25,219 nt of DNA, taken from assembly GCA_964553435.1 (NCBI GenBank), contig CAZKKM010000010.1, positions 1 to 25,219 on the forward strand. Reading direction: 5' to 3'. The notes beneath the pieces were generated by a model that saw nothing but the letters and a program-made list of their open reading frames with translations, searched no databases and was not told the origin of the DNA. Positions 8,543 through 14,849 of this stretch are shown here, in pieces. Within the stretch, counting starts at the first letter, position 1; each line of letters opens with the position of its first letter. The DNA is from RUG11867 sp964553435 (GTDB lineage Bacteria > Bacillota_I > Bacilli_A > RF39 > UBA660). Both the position numbers and the translations under genes were made by a program.

Positions 8543-8779
8543 ATGAATGATGAAATTTTAAAAAAGGTCGAAAAACGAACGAAAGTCAAAAAACAGACTA
8601 TCATCGATTTGGCCAAAAAATTGTCGAACGGCGATATGAAAGACGAGGGAACTTTGACCGAAGTGATAGATACACTGGCCGCGGCGACGGGACGGAATGT
8701 CACACCAGAGATGAAAGAAAAAATCATCGCGACTGTCAAAGATGACAAAGTTCCTGCAAATGTCGACAAAATGTTTTAA
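8543..8779 (+). CDS. spoVIF: Stage VI sporulation protein F (SpoVIF)-like small protein
   Basis: The 78-residue protein resembles Bacillus SpoVIF (YjcC, ~87 residues), a spore-coat-associated factor. The pattern 'LKKVEKRTKVKKQTIIDLAK', then KDEGTLTEVIDTLA, GRNVTPEMKEKIIA and a short C-terminal end follows the family. A GGGAGAG site lies 13 bp upstream of the ATG. The gene ends inside a strong terminator. The identification rests on remembered family pattern rather than a search, and a spore role in this organism is inferred. Confidence 0.65.
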   Translation: MNDEILKKVEKRTKVKKQTIIDLAKKLSNGDMKDEGTLTEVIDTLAAATGRNVTPEMKEKIIATVKDDKVPANVDKMF

Positions 8780-8805
8780 CAAAGTTTTTGAAACTTTGTT
8801 TTTTT
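8778..8805 (+). terminator. Strong rho-independent terminator after spoVIF
   Basis: Perfect 10-bp stem AACAAAGTTT/AAACTTTGTT with a TTG loop, ending in a run of seven T residues. The 5' arm starts within the stop codon of spoVIF. Confidence 0.9.
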
Positions 8806-8854
8806 GTATGTCAATTTTAAGATTGGAGGATGTAAATAGCGATGTGTCTCCAAC

Positions 8855-8883
8855 TTGTAAAAAGAGCGAACTTAAAGTATAAT
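8855..8883 (+). promoter_or_regulatory. Promoter of cse60-flippase unit
   Basis: TTGTAA, 17-bp spacer, TATAAT, the same hexamers and spacing as at 7107-7135. A 6-bp inverted repeat TTGGAG (8823-8828)/CTCCAA (8848-8853) lies just upstream of the -35 box and could be an operator. The leader to the start codon is about 60 nt. Confidence 0.65.
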
Positions 8884-8948
8884 ATAATTGTTACAAATTG
8901 AGACAAAAGTTGCGGAAGAAAACAGTTATAATCTTCTCGGTGATAAAT

Positions 8949-9122
8949 ATGAAAGTCAAAGTTTTCGACGAAAGTCATGAAAAAGATTTGGAAGCATCTG
9001 TGAATGGATTTTTGAGTACACTTACGACGGATTTAATCGACATCAAGTACAGTGTGGCCATAAGTACGTGCGGAGAGGAGCAAATTTACTGTTTTACGGC
9101 AATGATAGTCTATGAAAGTTAG
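8949..9122 (+). CDS. Cse60-like small sporulation-associated protein
   Basis: A 57-residue protein with the pattern of Bacillus Cse60: KVKVFDESHEKDLEASVNGF, DIKYSVAIS, EEQIYCFTAMIVY. Cse60 of B. subtilis is expressed under sigma-E; its biochemical role is not established. I chose ATG 8949, preceded by CGGTGAT, over an upstream in-frame ATG at 8898 that has no family similarity. The stop codon meets the start region of the flippase gene (possible GTG start at 9122), so the two are coupled. The promoter upstream looks sigma-A-like rather than sigma-E-like. Confidence 0.7.
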   Translation: MKVKVFDESHEKDLEASVNGFLSTLTTDLIDIKYSVAISTCGEEQIYCFTAMIVYES

Positions 9123-9130
9123 TGATTTTG

Positions 9131-10774
9131 ATGAAAAAGAATAGTTTTGTCGAGGGGACGATCATCGCGACCGCGGCCATAATCTTGACGAAAATTTTGG
9201 GCATGCTCTACGTCATACCTTTTTATGGCATCATAGGTTCCCAAGGAGGAGCACTCTACAGTTATGCGTACAATATTTATACAATTTTTTTAGATATGTC
9301 GAGTGCAGGCATTCCGACAGCAATAAGTAAAATCATAAGTGAATACAATACCGTAGGCATGAAGGAAGCAAAATATAGAACGTTCGTTTTGGGGCGCAAG
9401 ATAGTGATGATATTATCGGCGATCGGTTTTTTGATCATGTTCGTGTTCGCCGATTTGTTCGCAATGGCAATAATCGGCGATATGAGTGGAGGAAATACAC
9501 CGCAGGATATTGCCTTCGTCATAAGATGTATAAGTTTTGCCATTTTAGTTATACCGTACATGAGCATAGCGAAAGGGTACATCCAAGGACATAGCATAGT
9601 GACTCCGTCGAGTATATGTAACGTGCTCGAACAAATCGTGCGCATTTTTGTCATCTTGACAGGAAGTTTCTTCATCTATAAAGTTTTCTCATTATCGCTC
9701 ACTTTGGCAGTAGGTGTGGCTGTTTCTGGGGCTTTTTTTGGAGGGCTAGCCGCATACTTTTACTTAAAGAGAGTGATAAAGAAGAATGCGAAAGAACTAG
9801 GAGTAATCGAATACGAAAAGAAGGATGATGTTTCTGATAAGGAAATAATAAAGAAAGTCATCTCTTATGCAGTGCCTTTCATCATCATCGCAGTGGCAAC
9901 ATCTATCTACAATTTTACAGATATGGTGCTCATCATCAGAGGTCTCGATATGATAGGCTTTGCTACGGCGGAAGCCGAATTTATCCAAAGTGCCATCACA
10001 ACTTGGTCTTCCAAAATTTGCATGATAATCTCGGCATTTTCGATGGGCATGAGTGTCAGTTTGATTCCGAATATCGTCAGTTCGTTCGTCAAGAAAGATT
10101 ACGAGGATGTAAATGTAAAGATAAACAAGGCTTATCAGATGATACTCATGATATCGGTACCGTGTGCTATTGGACTTTGTATTCTTGCAAAACCGGTATG
10201 GACGATCTTTTATGGAACTAGCAAATATGGTCCTTCTGTTTTGGCTGTTATGGTCATCGCGGCAATATTTGCAAATCTCTATGCTGTGACGTTCAATGCG
10301 ATGCAATCTATGAATAAATTTAAAACGGTATATGCGAGTGTCTTCGTAGGCTTTTTGGTCAACGGTCTTTTGGATATTCCTCTAATTCTCGCATTTGATA
10401 AAATTGGTCTTCCTGCTTATTGGGGTGCTCCGATCGCGACGATCATCGGTTACAACATTTCGATGATGATCGCGAGACATGATTTGAAGAAGAATCACAA
10501 GATGAAATTCGGCGAGACATTGAAAATGATAGGAAAGTTATGTGTGCCGACGGGGGTTATGATCGCAGCATTGCTTGTCATGAACAACATCTTGATGTTC
10601 GATGCGACGACAACTTGGTCTTCCATAATCATGATCGTAGCAAATACGATAGTAGGAGGTTGTATATATTTAGTTATTTCGTACAAAATGGGGCTAATAA
10701 ATGAAGTTTTTGGTCGAGCATACGTCAATAAACTCATCAAAAAACTTACCTTTGGAAAAGTAAGTTTACGATAA
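9131..10774 (+). CDS. MurJ/SpoVB-type (MVF/MATE) lipid-linked oligosaccharide flippase
   Basis: A polytopic membrane protein of about 547 residues, probably with 14 membrane segments. The N-terminus KKNSFVEGTIIATAAIILTK, then IPFYGIIGSQGGALYSYAYN and SSAGIPTAISKIISEYN, is typical of the polysaccharide-export/SpoVB branch of the MVF superfamily, which flips lipid-linked peptidoglycan or polysaccharide precursors. Start ATG 9131 fits family N-termini; a GTG at 9122 overlapping the cse60 stop would add three residues. Pairing with a Cse60-like gene favours a SpoVB-like (spore cortex) reading, but essential MurJ-like or capsule flippases cannot be separated by eye. Confidence 0.85.
   Translation: MKKNSFVEGTIIATAAIILTKILGMLYVIPFYGIIGSQGGALYSYAYNIYTIFLDMSSAGIPTAISKIISEYNTVGMKEAKYRTFVLGRKIVMILSAIGFLIMFVFADLFAMAIIGDMSGGNTPQDIAFVIRCISFAILVIPYMSIAKGYIQGHSIVTPSSICNVLEQIVRIFVILTGSFFIYKVFSLSLTLAVGVAVSGAFFGGLAAYFYLKRVIKKNAKELGVIEYEKKDDVSDKEIIKKVISYAVPFIIIAVATSIYNFTDMVLIIRGLDMIGFATAEAEFIQSAITTWSSKICMIISAFSMGMSVSLIPNIVSSFVKKDYEDVNVKINKAYQMILMISVPCAIGLCILAKPVWTIFYGTSKYGPSVLAVMVIAAIFANLYAVTFNAMQSMNKFKTVYASVFVGFLVNGLLDIPLILAFDKIGLPAYWGAPIATIIGYNISMMIARHDLKKNHKMKFGETLKMIGKLCVPTGVMIAALLVMNNILMFDATTTWSSIIMIVANTIVGGCIYLVISYKMGLINEVFGRAYVNKLIKKLTFGKVSLR
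10739..10767 (-). terminator. Probable terminator of the 105-residue protein gene, inside the end of the flippase gene
   Basis: On the - strand AAACTTAC pairs perfectly with GTAAGTTT around a 10-nt loop and continues into a T run. The two convergent genes abut without spacing, so the hairpin lies in the coding end of the flippase gene. Confidence 0.5.
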
Positions 10775-11092
10775 TCAGACCATGTAATTGTTCGTCACAT
10801 ATTCGCTTCCACCGACAGAAGAAGGCATTTCGCTTTCGAGCTTAGAGACACGCGTGTCGAGACGGTTGATAGAACGTTCTATCTTGGCAAGACGGGATTC
10901 GAGTTCACTCGAATAGGTATCATCTTTTCCGTTCGGATAAGCAGGTGTGATGACTGGACCTTGATAAAAGTTCGAACTCGATTCGGTGGCCATCGGGAAA
11001 CCTGCATTCATCGCGGGCATCTGAGGTTGAGTCGGATAAAAGTAACTGGATGAACTTTGATTTTGGAAAAAGGCATTTCTATCTTTTTTCAT
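10775..11092 (-). CDS. Small Pro/Tyr/Ser-rich protein with C-terminal coiled coil, function unknown
   Basis: The 105-residue product is not recognised. Residues 1-60 are low in complexity and rich in Ser, Pro, Tyr, Phe, Met and Gln (SSSSYFYPTQPQMPAMN). Residues about 62-88 (SELESRLAKIERSINRLDTR) form a clear heptad coiled coil, and the chain ends YVTNNYMV. There is no signal peptide or membrane segment. The composition recalls small spore-coat or surface-layer proteins of Bacilli, but this is analogy only. AAAGGAG nine bases upstream of ATG 11092 supports translation. It is divergent from trmB, with a 58-bp shared promoter region. Confidence 0.65.
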   Translation of the reverse strand: MKKDRNAFFQNQSSSSYFYPTQPQMPAMNAGFPMATESSSNFYQGPVITPAYPNGKDDTYSSELESRLAKIERSINRLDTRVSKLESEMPSSVGGSEYVTNNYMV

Positions 11093-11093
11093 T

Positions 11094-11122
11094 TTTACAT
11101 TTCTCCTTTATTTTATTATATG
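11094..11122 (+). promoter_or_regulatory. Possible trmB promoter in the divergent gap
   Basis: TTTACA (11094-11099), 17-bp spacer, TATATG (11117-11122), 28 bp before the trmB start. The same 58 bp hold the ribosome binding site and a TATAAT-like -10 for the opposite gene. Confidence 0.35.
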
Positions 11123-11150
11123 TAAAAAATTAGAAGTAGGTGAGTAAATT

Positions 11151-11786
11151 ATGCGTTTGAGAAACGTGAAGGATGCGGACGATATTTTAAAGAATTCTTT
11201 CTATTACGTTCGAGATCCCAAAAATAAAAAGGGCAAGTGGAAAGAAGTGTTCGAAAATGACAACCCGATCATGTTGGAGATCGGTATGGGGAAAGGTGAT
11301 TTTTTAATCGGAATGGCCGAAGCACATCCCGAATGGAACTTCGTCGGCATAGAAAAATACGAAAGTGTTCTCGTGCGTGGTGTGCAGAAGTTGGATAAAT
11401 CTAATCTCGCGAATGTTCGAGTCATAGCGGTAGATGCCAAAGATATGAGCGAATATTTCGATGAAGAAATAAGAACCATCTATCTCAATTTTTCAGATCC
11501 TTGGCCCAAGAAGAGACATGCTAAGCGAAGACTGACTTATAGGGACTTTCTAGCTATTTATACCGAAGTGTTCGAAGGTGATTGTCACATCATCATGAAA
11601 ACGGACAACGACATTCTCTTCGAAAGTACACTCATAAGCCTCAACAACTTCGGTTATGTTTTCGATGAGGTAATATTGGATCTTTGGCGGGATGAATTAA
11701 GAGAGAACATTAAAACTGAATATGAGATGAAATTCGGAAACAAGGGCTTCAAAATCAAATATATCGAAGCTCATAAAAAAAAGTAG
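11151..11786 (+). CDS. trmB: tRNA (guanine-N7-)-methyltransferase
   Basis: Methylates G46 of tRNA to m7G with S-adenosylmethionine. The 211-residue length is normal. Motifs include the SAM-binding EIGMGKGDFLIGMA followed by NFVGIEKY, VRVIAVDAKD, the family signature NFSDPWPKKRHAKRRL and IIMKTDND. AGTAGGTGAG lies upstream of ATG 11151. The gene appears monocistronic; the next unit has its own promoter just after the stop. Confidence 0.97.
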   Translation: MRLRNVKDADDILKNSFYYVRDPKNKKGKWKEVFENDNPIMLEIGMGKGDFLIGMAEAHPEWNFVGIEKYESVLVRGVQKLDKSNLANVRVIAVDAKDMSEYFDEEIRTIYLNFSDPWPKKRHAKRRLTYRDFLAIYTEVFEGDCHIIMKTDNDILFESTLISLNNFGYVFDEVILDLWRDELRENIKTEYEMKFGNKGFKIKYIEAHKKK

Positions 11787-11812
11787 GCAAAACGGCCAAA
11801 AAATGTTATAAT
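11784..11812 (+). promoter_or_regulatory. Promoter of the lipoprotein-YtxH operon
   Basis: TAGGCA, 17-bp spacer, perfect TATAAT. The -35 box overlaps the trmB stop codon. AGGTGA at 11827-11832 then serves the start codon at 11836. Confidence 0.6.
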
Positions 11813-11835
11813 GTCTACTAGAATGTAGGTGAATT

Positions 11836-12483
11836 ATGAAGAAAGTTATAATTCTCTTCGCGATGGTCTTTCTGTTGAGTGGTTGTACGAACATCGAAGG
11901 AAGTTCATTCGATACTTTACTAGCTGAGGCGGCCAATTCAGATTTAAAAATTTATAACACTTATCGCAAAGGGTATAAGTATTATTTGCCGGCAAACATG
12001 TACGTGGCAAATTCTAAAAATAACAACGAATTCATAAAAAACAAATTCGATACCTTTTACATGTACATAGATCTAATAAGTTATCTCGGCGAGAAGCCAT
12101 TGGAGTACGAGAATAAAGGGGAAACTTACTATTTCAGTTATCTATCTTTAAAGGACAAGTCTGGTTACATCGCCATCAAAAATACGCAAGATGAGAAATA
12201 TTTAGTTGAAATCGCGTACAATTATGCTAAAATAGAAGTAATAGTAGAAGAGCCTCATTTGAATGCGACTGTTTCGGAAGCGATGATAATACTTTCCAGT
12301 ATAGAATACAACGATTCGTTTTTGAGAGGTCTCACAGAAGAAAGTCTGCTCAACTACAAAGAGGAGTCAGTAGATATATTCAAAAAAGGTGCAACTACGG
12401 ATTCGAATAAGCTATTGCAATATATCGATGACTATGACGGGACTGAAGATTACGAAGTTCCCGATTACGATGTAATCAAATAA
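11836..12483 (+). CDS. Putative membrane-anchored lipoprotein, unknown function
   Basis: A 215-residue protein with a short lipoprotein signal: MKK, hydrophobic stretch, lipobox LLSG with Cys17. It should be lipidated by Lgt, cleaved by Lsp and face outside. The mature part is mixed alpha/beta without recognised domain, with alternating Tyr-rich strands (YYFSYLSL, YIAIKN) and an acidic tail (YIDDYDGTEDYE). It is first in a four-gene operon with a disordered acidic protein, a DUF948-like protein and a YtxH-like protein, suggesting an envelope task. Some motifs (membrane-protein chaperone-like size) are compatible with many families, so no function is assigned. Confidence 0.75.
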   Translation: MKKVIILFAMVFLLSGCTNIEGSSFDTLLAEAANSDLKIYNTYRKGYKYYLPANMYVANSKNNNEFIKNKFDTFYMYIDLISYLGEKPLEYENKGETYYFSYLSLKDKSGYIAIKNTQDEKYLVEIAYNYAKIEVIVEEPHLNATVSEAMIILSSIEYNDSFLRGLTEESLLNYKEESVDIFKKGATTDSNKLLQYIDDYDGTEDYEVPDYDVIK

Positions 12484-12498
12484 AGGATGTGACCATTG

Positions 12499-13689
12499 AT
12501 GGAAATATTTAGTAGACTCAAGAAAATTCTTTTCGACGAGGTGACCGAGGAGATTCCTGTCATAACCAAAGAGGAAAAGAAAAACGAAGAGAATGCGAGA
12601 GCAAGGACAAATAAGGCTCAGGAAGAAGTAAAGAAGCGAGATCGCTCAGATAGTGTAATCATAGAGAAGATAGAAACTCCCAAGAGAGAGAAGAGGTTCG
12701 AAGAACGCATCGATGATGAACCATTCGATATGCCAAAACTCAAAGAAGAAGCAAAAAAAGAAGTCAAAAAGAGCACATTCACTTTTCCTGTATTCGGCGA
12801 TGAAGAGAAAGATTTGACTAGTAGACGAAGAGAGCATAGAGAAGAATCTCGTCGACCAGATAGAGAAGAGCGCCGCAAACAAAGAAATGAAATTAAACTC
12901 GAAGAAGAAAAACCAGTCAAACGAGACAGTGTTGGTTATACGAATGCCTTCGATTACAGCTATGGTAAGTATAAAGGTGATTATAAAGCTAGTAGGGAGC
13001 AAGCGCGAGAAATGCTTACTAAAACACTCGAACAAAAGGAAGAACATAAAGCATTTACTCCGTCTCCGATCATTTCACCGGTGTGGGGTGTATTGAATGA
13101 AAATTATAAAAAGGAAGATATCGTGTCTAAGAAAGATGAAAAAAGAGCAGTCGAACCACTCGATTTGGATAGTGTTAGAAGAAAAGCTTATGGTACGTTA
13201 GAGGAAGAAATAGAAGTATCTTTGGGGCGAGATATCGAGCCAAAGGTAGAAGAAGAGCCTCTGGACGAGGACGAAGGCATCAGCATCGACGATTTGTTGG
13301 TTGATAAGAACGGATTCCAAGATGATGAAGAAAAGCCAACAAATATCGATGAAAACGAGGAAGAATCCGATGCAGACGATATTTTACCATTCGGTCACGA
13401 AGAAGACGAAGTTCTCGATGAGATAATTCCTGTTATAGACGAAGATGGAGAAGCACTCGAAAATGATATAGAAAACGATTTCGAAAATATCGATGTCGAA
13501 GAAGAACCTGAACAGAAAAAAGAGCAAAAGAAAGAAAAGAGTGTACCACCGATATCTGCTTTGAGTGACGATGAAGATACCAACGAGAATATAAAAGAGG
13601 AAAAAACTGTAGATAAAAATGAGCCTATCGGCGAGGAAGATTTATTCGACCTCATCGAAAGCATCTACGAAAGAAAGGGTGAAGAGTGA
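12499..13689 (+). CDS. Long charged, mostly disordered protein, unknown function
   Basis: A 396-residue protein dominated by Glu, Lys, Asp and Arg. The N-terminus FSRLKKILFDE is amphipathic and could bind membrane. A central block with aromatic residues (NAFDYSYGKYKGDYKASR, then FTPSPIISPVWGVLNENYKK) looks like a conserved short linear motif, and the C-terminal LFDLIESIYERK like a terminal helix. The rest is acidic linker. No enzyme motif is seen. ATG 12499 is placed six bases after AGGATGTGA; a TTG at 12496 is possible. It follows the lipoprotein by 15 bp and overlaps the next gene by one base. A scaffold or division/cell-envelope adaptor is a plausible but unproved role. Confidence 0.7.
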   Translation: MEIFSRLKKILFDEVTEEIPVITKEEKKNEENARARTNKAQEEVKKRDRSDSVIIEKIETPKREKRFEERIDDEPFDMPKLKEEAKKEVKKSTFTFPVFGDEEKDLTSRRREHREESRRPDREERRKQRNEIKLEEEKPVKRDSVGYTNAFDYSYGKYKGDYKASREQAREMLTKTLEQKEEHKAFTPSPIISPVWGVLNENYKKEDIVSKKDEKRAVEPLDLDSVRRKAYGTLEEEIEVSLGRDIEPKVEEEPLDEDEGISIDDLLVDKNGFQDDEEKPTNIDENEEESDADDILPFGHEEDEVLDEIIPVIDEDGEALENDIENDFENIDVEEEPEQKKEQKKEKSVPPISALSDDEDTNENIKEEKTVDKNEPIGEEDLFDLIESIYERKGEE

Positions 13690-13994
13690 TGTTAGAGTTT
13701 TTTCAAGTGTATTTGCCTATAGTCGTGTATATTTTATTAATAATTTTATTGATAGTAGGCATAATATTAGGTGTAAGACTATTGGGAGCGATGGACAAGG
13801 TTGACGAAGTCTTAGATAACATGCAAAGAAAAGTGAACAGTTTGAACGGATTGTTCAGTGTAATCGATTTTACAACCGATAAGATTTCGGCATTTTCTGA
13901 TAAGGTTGTCGACGTGATAAGTGGTTTTATTGGTCGCATCGGTCGCAAGAAGAAGATGAAGTACAATGAAAGTGAGGAAGATGAATATGAGTAA
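13689..13994 (+). CDS. DUF948-like small membrane protein
   Basis: The 101-residue protein has one N-terminal membrane segment (about residues 8-33, IVVYILLIILLIVGIILGVR) followed by a helical region (DKVDEVLDNMQRKVNSLNG) and a charged cytoplasmic tail. This matches the layout of DUF948/YtxG-like general-stress envelope proteins that pair with YtxH. Its ATG at 13689 shares one base with the preceding stop. The next gene begins eight bases before its stop, so three genes are translationally coupled. Confidence 0.7.
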   Translation: MLEFFQVYLPIVVYILLIILLIVGIILGVRLLGAMDKVDEVLDNMQRKVNSLNGLFSVIDFTTDKISAFSDKVVDVISGFIGRIGRKKKMKYNESEEDEYE

Positions 13995-14442
13995 AAATGA
14001 AGAAAGAAAGGGTAAAGTAGGAACTTTGTTGGCCGGTGTCGGCATAGGTGTCGGGTTGGGTCTTTTGTTCGCTCCACAAAGCGGAGAGAAAACGAGGGCC
14101 GATTTGAAAAAGAAGATGGATGAGTTAGTTGCTTATTTGAGAGGTTTGGATTACAACGAAGTCAAAGACAATCTCATCGAAAAGGTCGAACATTTGAAAA
14201 AAGAATTGGAAGACTTGGACAAAGAGAAAGTTTTGGAGATTGCCAAGGTCAAAGCAGAAGATATCAAGAAAAAAGCAGAAGAATTATATCAGGCAGCAGT
14301 TGCTCAGGGTAAACCTGTAGTCGAGAAGGCTGCAAAAGAAATCAAGGCCAAAACCGTCTTGGTTTTGAAAAATGCGATTGCCAAATTGGAAGAAGATGAA
14401 AGTTCTTCTACACCTAAAAAGCGAATCATCAAAAAGAACTAA
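13987..14442 (+). CDS. YtxH-domain protein
   Basis: A 151-residue protein with a Gly-rich hydrophobic segment near the N-terminus (VGTLLAGVGIGVGLGLLFAP) followed by QSGEKTR, the hallmark of YtxH (general stress family) proteins. The rest is a long Lys/Glu/Ala helix typical of apolipophorin-like or LEA-like coiled segments. ATG 13987 is preceded by GTGAGGAAG; upstream in-frame codons lie within the previous gene. It closes the operon just before a bidirectional terminator. YtxG/YtxH pairs are stress-induced in Bacillus; regulation here is unknown. Confidence 0.8.
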   Translation: MSKNEERKGKVGTLLAGVGIGVGLGLLFAPQSGEKTRADLKKKMDELVAYLRGLDYNEVKDNLIEKVEHLKKELEDLDKEKVLEIAKVKAEDIKKKAEELYQAAVAQGKPVVEKAAKEIKAKTVLVLKNAIAKLEEDESSSTPKKRIIKKN

Positions 14443-14448
14443 TCAACG

Positions 14449-14475
14449 AAAAAATCTCCATTAGGAGAATTTTTT
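14449..14475. terminator. Bidirectional terminator between ytxH-like and XRE genes
   Basis: TCTCC/GGAGA stem with ATTA loop, flanked by six A residues on the left and six T residues on the right, so it can work for both convergent transcripts. The T run overlaps the stop codon of the - strand XRE gene. Confidence 0.75.
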
Positions 14476-14728
14476 AATGCTTTTTTTGAGTTTTCGTCTT
14501 TTTTTCATACATGATGCTCATCGGCAATTTATCACGTATATCTGTGCGGTAGAGAATGTAATCGATGTTCGCATCATAAAAATCGGCAAGTTTTTCGAGT
14601 ATATCGATAGGTATGGAGCGGGTTCCGACTTCGTATTTGCTGTAGCCTGGTTGGGACATGTTGAGTATCCTTGCCAAATCTGTTTGCGATAAATCTCGAT
14701 CCTCTCTCAATTCTTTTAATCTATTCAT
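14474..14728 (-). CDS. XRE-family HTH regulator divergent from a surface-protein gene
   Basis: An 84-residue Cro/CI-type protein. The HTH is clear: LREDRDLSQTDLARILNMSQ, then PGYSKYEVGTRSIPIDILEK, followed by the usual fourth and fifth helices and a basic tail (KKTKTQKKH). GGTGGTGA precedes ATG 14728. It is divergent from the DUF6273 surface-protein gene, and the 121-bp gap between them holds two near-identical palindromes over that gene's promoter, making this protein the obvious candidate to bind them. It may repress or autoregulate; no ligand-sensing domain is present, so release would depend on protein level or partner. Confidence 0.88.
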   Translation of the reverse strand: MNRLKELREDRDLSQTDLARILNMSQPGYSKYEVGTRSIPIDILEKLADFYDANIDYILYRTDIRDKLPMSIMYEKKTKTQKKH

Positions 14729-14784
14729 TGGGAATCACCACCATATGTAAATAGTAATATATCTTGAGAAACGATATTGACTTT

Positions 14785-14825
14785 TAATCCAAAATGGCTT
14801 AAACTGATATTATAATCCATATTGG
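14785..14825 (+). promoter_or_regulatory. Core promoter covered by two matching palindromic operators
   Basis: Site 1 TAATCCAAAATGG (14785-14797) and site 2 TAATCCATATTGG (14813-14825) agree at 11 of 13 positions, and each contains CCA-N3-TGG. Their starts are 28 bp apart. Site 2 overlaps TATAAT (14811-14816) and extends into AATCC-N5-GGATT. Site 1 overlaps the weak -35 position (14788-14793). The layout is that of a repressor-controlled promoter for the gene at 14850. Confidence 0.65.
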
Positions 14826-14849
14826 ATTGTGGCAGAATGAGGTGTAATG

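Noticed and set aside
8808..8882. 24-codon frame starting MSILRLEDVNSD between the spoVIF terminator and the cse60 promoter
   Set aside because: No ribosome binding site, directly downstream of a strong terminator and overlapping the next promoter; no evidence that it is transcribed.
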